From assembly GCA_002340985.1 (NCBI GenBank), contig DDNC01000002.1, forward strand, positions 1-17,570: DNA of 17,570 nucleotides, given 5' to 3'. A program made the translations under genes and the position numbers. The DNA comes from Firmicutes bacterium UBA2530 (GTDB lineage: Bacteria > Bacillota > Clostridia > Tissierellales > Sedimentibacteraceae). Shown here piece by piece: positions 14,178 through 17,570 of this stretch (position 1 is the first letter of the stretch; the number at the start of each line of letters is the position of its first letter). Below the pieces are notes generated by a model that was not told the DNA's origin, did not search any database, and worked only from the letters and a program-made list of their open reading frames with translations.

Positions 14178-14206
14178 ATTATATTCTGTTTGTTAAAATA
14201 AAGCAA
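14178..14206 (-). promoter_or_regulatory. Promoter of the TetR-nucleotidyltransferase-MBL cassette
   Basis: Read on the minus strand, TTGCTT (14206-14201), a 17-bp spacer and TATAAT (14183-14178) form a near-consensus sigma-A promoter. Transcription would start near 14170, just ahead of the AGGAGGTG ribosome binding site. Confidence 0.7.
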
Positions 14207-14216
14207 CATAAAGTTG

Positions 14217-14240
14217 TTTATCATACTGTATGTTGATAAA
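14217..14240. promoter_or_regulatory. Candidate TetR-family operator
   Basis: An imperfect 24-bp dyad has 7-bp arms TTTATCA (14217-14223) and TGATAAA (14234-14240) around a 10-bp centre. It lies 10 bp upstream of the -35 element of the tetR gene. Size and position suit a TetR dimer site. The assignment is inferred from position. Confidence 0.45.
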
Positions 14241-14363
14241 AATAAATAAGCGATATAAGATTCTAATTTGTAGTTTTTTATACAAAATATAATTTTTTAA
14301 TGATTGCATTCCACTATTAAATAATTGAGAATTAGTTTGGAAGCATATTTTTGAAATAAGAAA

Positions 14364-14389
14364 TAGATAAATGAGGATACATTTATCTA
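14364..14389. repeat. 10-bp perfect inverted repeat upstream of the small ORF
   Basis: TAGATAAATG (14364-14373) and CATTTATCTA (14380-14389) flank an AGGATA loop. It is 44 bp upstream of the small ORF at 14433 and could be an operator or a leader hairpin. Confidence 0.5.
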
Positions 14390-14432
14390 CAGCTTCATAA
14401 ATTAAATTCAACGAATAAAGGAGGGGATTTGT

Positions 14433-14516
14433 ATGTTGCAGCAACCAAAAATGGGGAGTACTGTGCACCGCAACAGAGCTAATGACACAAAACAAAAGTC
14501 AAGTGTGGGGATTTAA
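14433..14516 (+). CDS. Hypothetical 27-residue peptide with a strong ribosome binding site
   Basis: An ATG at 14433 is preceded at 6 nt by AGGAGGGG (14419-14426), one of the strongest ribosome binding sites in the window. The product starts MLQQPKMGSTVHRNR and ends SSVGI before TAA. It is hydrophilic and basic with no membrane segment or recognised motif. It could be a true small protein, a leader peptide, or the 5' stub of a lost gene. It sits in an AT-rich 600-bp gap between the TetR promoter and the Fpg-like gene, with hairpins on both sides. Confidence 0.4.
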   Translation: MLQQPKMGSTVHRNRANDTKQKSSVGI

Positions 14517-14540
14517 ACTCATATATGACTTTTTGTTTTA

Positions 14541-14647
14541 GCTGTGATAAGGTAAGTCCAATTTTTAATGCAAATAATAAATTCCGGACTTCAAAAAGTC
14601 CGGAAAAGGGTGTAAAATATATTTATGCTAATAAATAATTTATCACA
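14541..14647. repeat. Nested inverted repeat with central 10-bp hairpin
   Basis: The central hairpin TTCCGGACTT / AAGTCCGGAA (14582-14591 with 14596-14605) has a CAAA loop. An outer 8-bp pair TGTGATAA (14541-14548) and TTATCACA (14640-14647) is almost exactly concentric with it (centres 14594 and 14593.5). The hairpin has no T-tract on the plus strand and only AATTTATT on the minus strand, so it is a doubtful terminator. The 107-bp unit might be a MITE-like or other small structured element. Confidence 0.4.
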
Positions 14648-14772
14648 TAAGAACTATACCGTTCGAAGAGATTTTTATCAATTAAAATTACCGCTAAATA
14701 TTGAATACGTGATTCTAAATTATGATTCTGTTAGGCTACTTATTACTGCAATATAATCAAGGAGGTATTTTT

Positions 14773-15600
14773 ATGCTGGAATTTCCAGAATCAATTAACA
14801 TTGCGGAACAACTGAAAAAACATGTTCAGGGCAAACGTATATCCCGTGTTTTTCCACCGGTAAGAACGCACAAATTCTGCTGGTTTGCCGGCGAGCCGGA
14901 AGAATATGATGCTTCACTGAGAGGAAGCACAATACAATCTGCAGAAGGTTTTGGAATATTTGTGGAGCTGTCCTTTAACAACGGAAAGAAGCTATGCTTC
15001 AATGACGGAGTTAATGTTAGACTTATAACCGAAGATAAAGAGCTTAAAAACTATCAGCTTCTAATGACATTTGAGGACAATACCGCTTTGGTATTTACCG
15101 TTGCAATGTATGGAGGTATTATTCTTCATGATGGAAATTATGATAATGAATATTATGTAAAGAGCAAGGCGGCAATATCTCCATTCTCCGAAGAATTTGA
15201 ATCTTATTACCGGAGATTGATTGAGAGCAGCAAAGCCACACTCAGTGCAAAAGCTTTTCTTGCCACAGAGCAGCGTTTTCCCGGCGTCGGAAACGGCGTA
15301 CTGCAGGATATCCTGCTTGCAGCTCATATACATCCAAAACGTAAAATAGGGACATTGGGCAGAGAGGAACAGGATAAACTGCTTTACAGCGTAGTTTCCG
15401 TCTTGCGTGATATGACTGATAAAGGCGGACGTGATACGGAAAAGGATATTTTTGGTCTGCCAGGAGGATATCAAGTAAAGCTGTCCAGAAATACTGTTAC
15501 ATCAGGATGTGTGCAATGCGGAGGATCAATTGTAAAAGAAAGCTACTTAGGCGGTGCGATTTATTATTGTACATCTTGCCAGAAATTGACTGATGAATAG
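14773..15600 (+). CDS. Divergent Fpg/Nei-family protein lacking canonical catalytic residues
   Basis: The start at ATG 14773 has AAGGAGGT 6 nt upstream; a longer in-frame reading from 14722 has no such site. The 275-residue product shares the Fpg/Nei plan. It has an N-terminal segment MLEFPESINIAEQL, a helix-two-turn-helix region (GVGNGVLQDILLAAHIHPKR), and a C-terminal zinc finger C-x2-C-x16-C-x2-C (C246, C249, C266, C269). Active Fpg enzymes begin PELPE after Met removal and use Pro2 as nucleophile. Here residue 2 is Leu, though Glu3 is kept. The lysine of the RRxGKY motif is replaced (EGFGIF), and the zinc-finger GR arginine is Gly (YLGGAIYYC). DNA or nucleic-acid binding is likely, but ordinary glycosylase/lyase chemistry is doubtful. 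It may work by another mechanism or as a lesion-sensing binder. Confidence 0.8.
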   Translation: MLEFPESINIAEQLKKHVQGKRISRVFPPVRTHKFCWFAGEPEEYDASLRGSTIQSAEGFGIFVELSFNNGKKLCFNDGVNVRLITEDKELKNYQLLMTFEDNTALVFTVAMYGGIILHDGNYDNEYYVKSKAAISPFSEEFESYYRRLIESSKATLSAKAFLATEQRFPGVGNGVLQDILLAAHIHPKRKIGTLGREEQDKLLYSVVSVLRDMTDKGGRDTEKDIFGLPGGYQVKLSRNTVTSGCVQCGGSIVKESYLGGAIYYCTSCQKLTDE

Positions 15601-15617
15601 CATATAGGAGAGAAACG

Positions 15618-15663
15618 ATTCGTTTACGAATAATTGACATACAATTCAGAACTTTGTTATAAT
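15618..15663 (+). promoter_or_regulatory. Promoter and upstream dyad for the DUF3841-like pair
   Basis: A consensus TTGACA (15634-15639) is followed by an 18-bp spacer and TATAAT (15658-15663). Just upstream lies a 14-bp palindrome ATTCGT-TT-ACGAAT (15618-15631), in a position suited to an activator or to a repressor touching the -35 region. The palindrome falls 18 nt after the Fpg-like stop codon, so the pair of genes downstream has its own promoter. Confidence 0.65.
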
Positions 15664-15695
15664 TATATCAATTATGCCGAAAGGGGATTATAAGG

Positions 15696-16253
15696 ATGGG
15701 AAATAAGGTAAAGGTGTGGACGAAGCAGCATGCCGACATATTGGATGATCTTGAGAAGAATGGACGATATATTGTGAAAAAAGAATATATTGAGCAGAAG
15801 ATGGGAGAACACGCCAGCTTGTATCTGGACGTATATAACTGGTACAGAGGAGCGGCAGAAAAGATTGTTCCTGCCCCGGAGGATGTTGAATACCCCATAT
15901 GGGTATCTTTAAATGAGAATGAGAAAATTGGCAACAGCGACGGGAATGTACTTTTGGAAATTGAGGTTGACAGTGATCTTCTTATTACCATGGATATTGA
16001 CAAATGGGGACGTATTGTAAACTATATGTATATTCCAAAGGACGATGCTGATCAGGAAGCGCATGATAAGATTTTGGACAGCTACGGCACTGATGACTGC
16101 ATGGCGTATATGTCTTCATTTTTTCCTGTTATTAAGAAAAAGATACAAAAAAGCTGGGACAGACTTTTTGACGAAAGCTTTACTCTTAGCCCCGTCCGTC
16201 TCGGAACATTGTGGGAGTTGAGAAAAGAATGGATAATCAATGTATACAGGTAA
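15696..16253 (+). CDS. DUF3841-like protein, first of a tandem pair
   Basis: The ATG at 15696 has AAGGGG and TAAGG just upstream. The 185-residue soluble protein has the block WTKQHADILDDLEKNG near the N-terminus, DVYNWYRGAAEKIV around 48-61, PIWVSL near 70, and a closing block KSWDRLFDES...LWELRKEWIINV. These match my recollection of DUF3841 proteins (start with a 'W-x-x-Q' strand, PIW, KSWxRIF, and a terminal WEL[RK]xE). There is no known catalytic motif. Function is unknown. It is paralogous to the next gene, which it overlaps by 25 bp. It has a strong promoter of its own. Confidence 0.75.
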   Translation: MGNKVKVWTKQHADILDDLEKNGRYIVKKEYIEQKMGEHASLYLDVYNWYRGAAEKIVPAPEDVEYPIWVSLNENEKIGNSDGNVLLEIEVDSDLLITMDIDKWGRIVNYMYIPKDDADQEAHDKILDSYGTDDCMAYMSSFFPVIKKKIQKSWDRLFDESFTLSPVRLGTLWELRKEWIINVYR

Positions 16254-16813
16254 CACTTTACAGCCCTCAGCCTTACAGTATTGTTGAGAAGCTGAAGCAG
16301 GAGGGATATCATACTGCAAAGATGCAATTTATAAAAGAAAAATACGGTGATGCAGCACCGGTTTTTGTAGATGCATATAGATGGTATGCCATAAATGCCG
16401 AAAAAATTGTTCAAAGGCCTCATGAGGCGGAATCTGCTGTATGGTGCTACAGTGATTTGAAATATATAGAGATGCACAGCGGATATCAGATTTTACAGCT
16501 CCTTGTGCCCGTGGAAAAAGCTGTGTTTTTCAAGATGGCTGACTGGAACAAGCGTCTGAATTTACGGTATATAGGAAGGACTTCTCAGGAAGAGGATGCA
16601 TATAATCAAAAACTTCTCCGATATGGAGTGGATTATGAAGGGAATGTATATCTCAAGCCGTTCTATCCACAGCTGAAGAATGAACTGGTGAAAAGCTGGC
16701 AGAATTTATTCCGCTACGATAATCAGGTCAAGGAGCAGGGAAACTTGCTGTTTAATGACATGTCAGCAGGACTTTGGCGTCTGGAGTGGGAATGGGTTAA
16801 AAACATACTATAA
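16229..16813 (+). CDS. DUF3841-like protein, second of a tandem pair
   Basis: I choose ATG 16229, inside the end of the preceding gene, with GGGAG about 11 nt upstream; a GTG at 16211 is an alternative. The 194-residue product parallels the first gene along its length. DAYRWYAINAEKIV matches DVYNWYRGAAEKIV, ADWNKRLNLRYI matches DKWGRIVNYMYI, PFYPQLKNELVKSWQNLF matches SFFPVIKKKIQKSWDRLF, and LWRLEWEWVKNI matches LWELRKEWIINV. The two are a tandem duplication that has diverged widely and is likely translationally coupled. The first copy's PIW is AVW here. No enzymatic residues or membrane segments are evident, and function is unknown. Confidence 0.72.
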   Translation: MDNQCIQVTLYSPQPYSIVEKLKQEGYHTAKMQFIKEKYGDAAPVFVDAYRWYAINAEKIVQRPHEAESAVWCYSDLKYIEMHSGYQILQLLVPVEKAVFFKMADWNKRLNLRYIGRTSQEEDAYNQKLLRYGVDYEGNVYLKPFYPQLKNELVKSWQNLFRYDNQVKEQGNLLFNDMSAGLWRLEWEWVKNIL

Positions 16814-16916
16814 ATTTATATGAAATAAGGAATATGATAATCGTAAATATCATTGGGGGGTACAGTTGCTACAGATAAGGCGGAGCAAGTTTTAACAGGG
16901 AGGTATTAGGTTATTA

Positions 16917-17570
16917 ATGTTAAAAGACAATAAACTGAAAATTACAATAATAATTGTAATTATTTTAAATTTATTAACAGGCTGCAATAACAGGCCGGAT
17001 ATGTACGAGATGGATGCTACAGAAAGATATTTTGCAGAGAATTACCCGGAATTAGAAATAACATGGGTAAATACGAATAAAACGAATTTTAATATAAAAT
17101 ATGAAAATACAGGCAATGACGACAGATACATTGTAAATTATGTGAAGGGCGGCTTATACTATCCGCTGGTTATTAATAAAAAATCAGGTGAAGTAATTAA
17201 GACTGCTGATTATGATGCAATTTATGATTATACCGAAGGAAGAGCGGCAGTTTATTATTGCGACAGAAAGCTGTATAAAGATGGGAGATATAGTGTTGAC
17301 AACTATAGATCGGGATTCATTGATATCAATGGAAATGAAGTGATACCAACAATTTATGAAAGGACATACCCTTTTTCAGAAGGGCTTGCCCAGGTTAAAA
17401 GGGGAGACAAATTTGGCTATATAGATTATGACGGAAATATTGTATTACCGTTAGAATACACTTCATCTCAACCATTCAGAGGTGGATACGCTCCTGTAAG
17501 TAAAGTAGATGAAAATGGGATTGAAATACGTGGAATTATTGATAAGAAAGGCAATTTTAATGAAGTTAAG
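16917..17570 (+). CDS. WG-repeat lipoprotein (3' end outside window)
   Basis: The open frame from ATG 16917 to the right edge gives 218 residues without a stop. The N-terminus is a lipoprotein signal: KDNKLK, a hydrophobic core ITIIIVIILNLL, and the lipobox LLTGC with the lipidated Cys at residue 23. The rest contains WG-type repeats, seen as GFIDINGNEVIPTIYE, FSEGLAQVKRGDKFGYIDYDGNIVLPLEY and GGYAPV, each predicted as a small beta-hairpin unit. The protein should be anchored outside the membrane. WG-repeat lipoproteins are common in Clostridia, with no assigned general function. GGAGG at 16899-16903 lies 13 nt from the ATG, which is long, so TTAGG at 16906-16910 or another start may be used. 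Confidence 0.82.
   Translation, partial: MLKDNKLKITIIIVIILNLLTGCNNRPDMYEMDATERYFAENYPELEITWVNTNKTNFNIKYENTGNDDRYIVNYVKGGLYYPLVINKKSGEVIKTADYDAIYDYTEGRAAVYYCDRKLYKDGRYSVDNYRSGFIDINGNEVIPTIYERTYPFSEGLAQVKRGDKFGYIDYDGNIVLPLEYTSSQPFRGGYAPVSKVDENGIEIRGIIDKKGNFNEVK

Noticed and set aside
14193..14495. 100-codon minus-strand frame upstream of tetR
   Set aside because: Low-complexity I/L/F-rich reading of AT-rich DNA; it lies over the promoter, the dyads and the small ORF.
14582..14605. The 10-bp hairpin as an ordinary terminator
   Set aside because: No T-tract on the plus strand; on the minus strand no gene lies upstream that would need one.
1..17570. CRISPR array or intact transposase/integrase
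   Set aside because: No regularly spaced repeats and no DDE, tyrosine or serine recombinase motifs were seen in the reading frames.

Overview
The window looks like chromosomal DNA of a low-GC anaerobic Firmicute of the class Clostridia. The signs are a clostridial-type 3-hydroxybutyryl-CoA dehydrogenase, a WhiA/HPr locus, strong AGGAGG-type ribosome binding sites, AT-rich sigma-A promoters, and TTG and GTG starts. A Peptostreptococcales/Anaerovoracaceae-like host is a guess. Genus cannot be fixed from the sequence alone.

Layout. (1) 1-~560: the GC-rich tail of a LysM-domain gene, a strong terminator, and a GC-rich stretch without a convincing gene. This is probably the edge of an acquired element. 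(2) 687-2118: an RsmC-like methyltransferase and a convergent YihY/BrkB membrane protein whose ends overlap. (3) 2119-3305: a dyad-rich intergenic region with a Rex-like operator and a near-consensus promoter, then hbd and its terminator. (4) 3328-8960: glnS, a structured leader with mutually exclusive pairings, a methyltransferase with a TTG start, a PAS/AAA+/Fis sigma-54-type activator, and a THUMP-domain RNA methyltransferase, all on the plus strand. (5) 9035-11611: Nudix hydrolase, whiA, HPr and a cytoplasmic parvulin. This is a shortened version of the yvcI-yvcJ-yvcK-yvcL(whiA)-crh locus of Bacillus. (6) 11632-11815: tRNA-Leu(CAG) with its own promoter and terminator. (7) 11983-14240: a minus-strand cassette of TetR regulator, nucleotidyltransferase and metallo-beta-lactamase-fold hydrolase. 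The MBL gene is visibly richer in GC than its surroundings, so the cassette looks acquired next to the tRNA gene. (8) 14241-14772: an AT-rich region with a 27-codon ORF and a nested inverted repeat. (9) 14773-17570: a divergent Fpg/Nei-like protein lacking the usual catalytic residues, two overlapping paralogous DUF3841-like genes, and the start of a WG-repeat lipoprotein that runs off the window.

How the genes fit together. Most of the core is translation and RNA modification (glnS, three or four methyltransferases, tRNA-Leu) plus carbon and redox control (hbd under a possible Rex site; HPr with both His15 and Ser46; WhiA). The least explained material is the paralogous DUF3841-like pair, the inactive-looking Fpg/Nei protein, the glnS-methyltransferase leader RNA, and the concentric inverted repeats in two intergenic regions. 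No CRISPR array, intact transposase, integrase or rRNA gene was seen.
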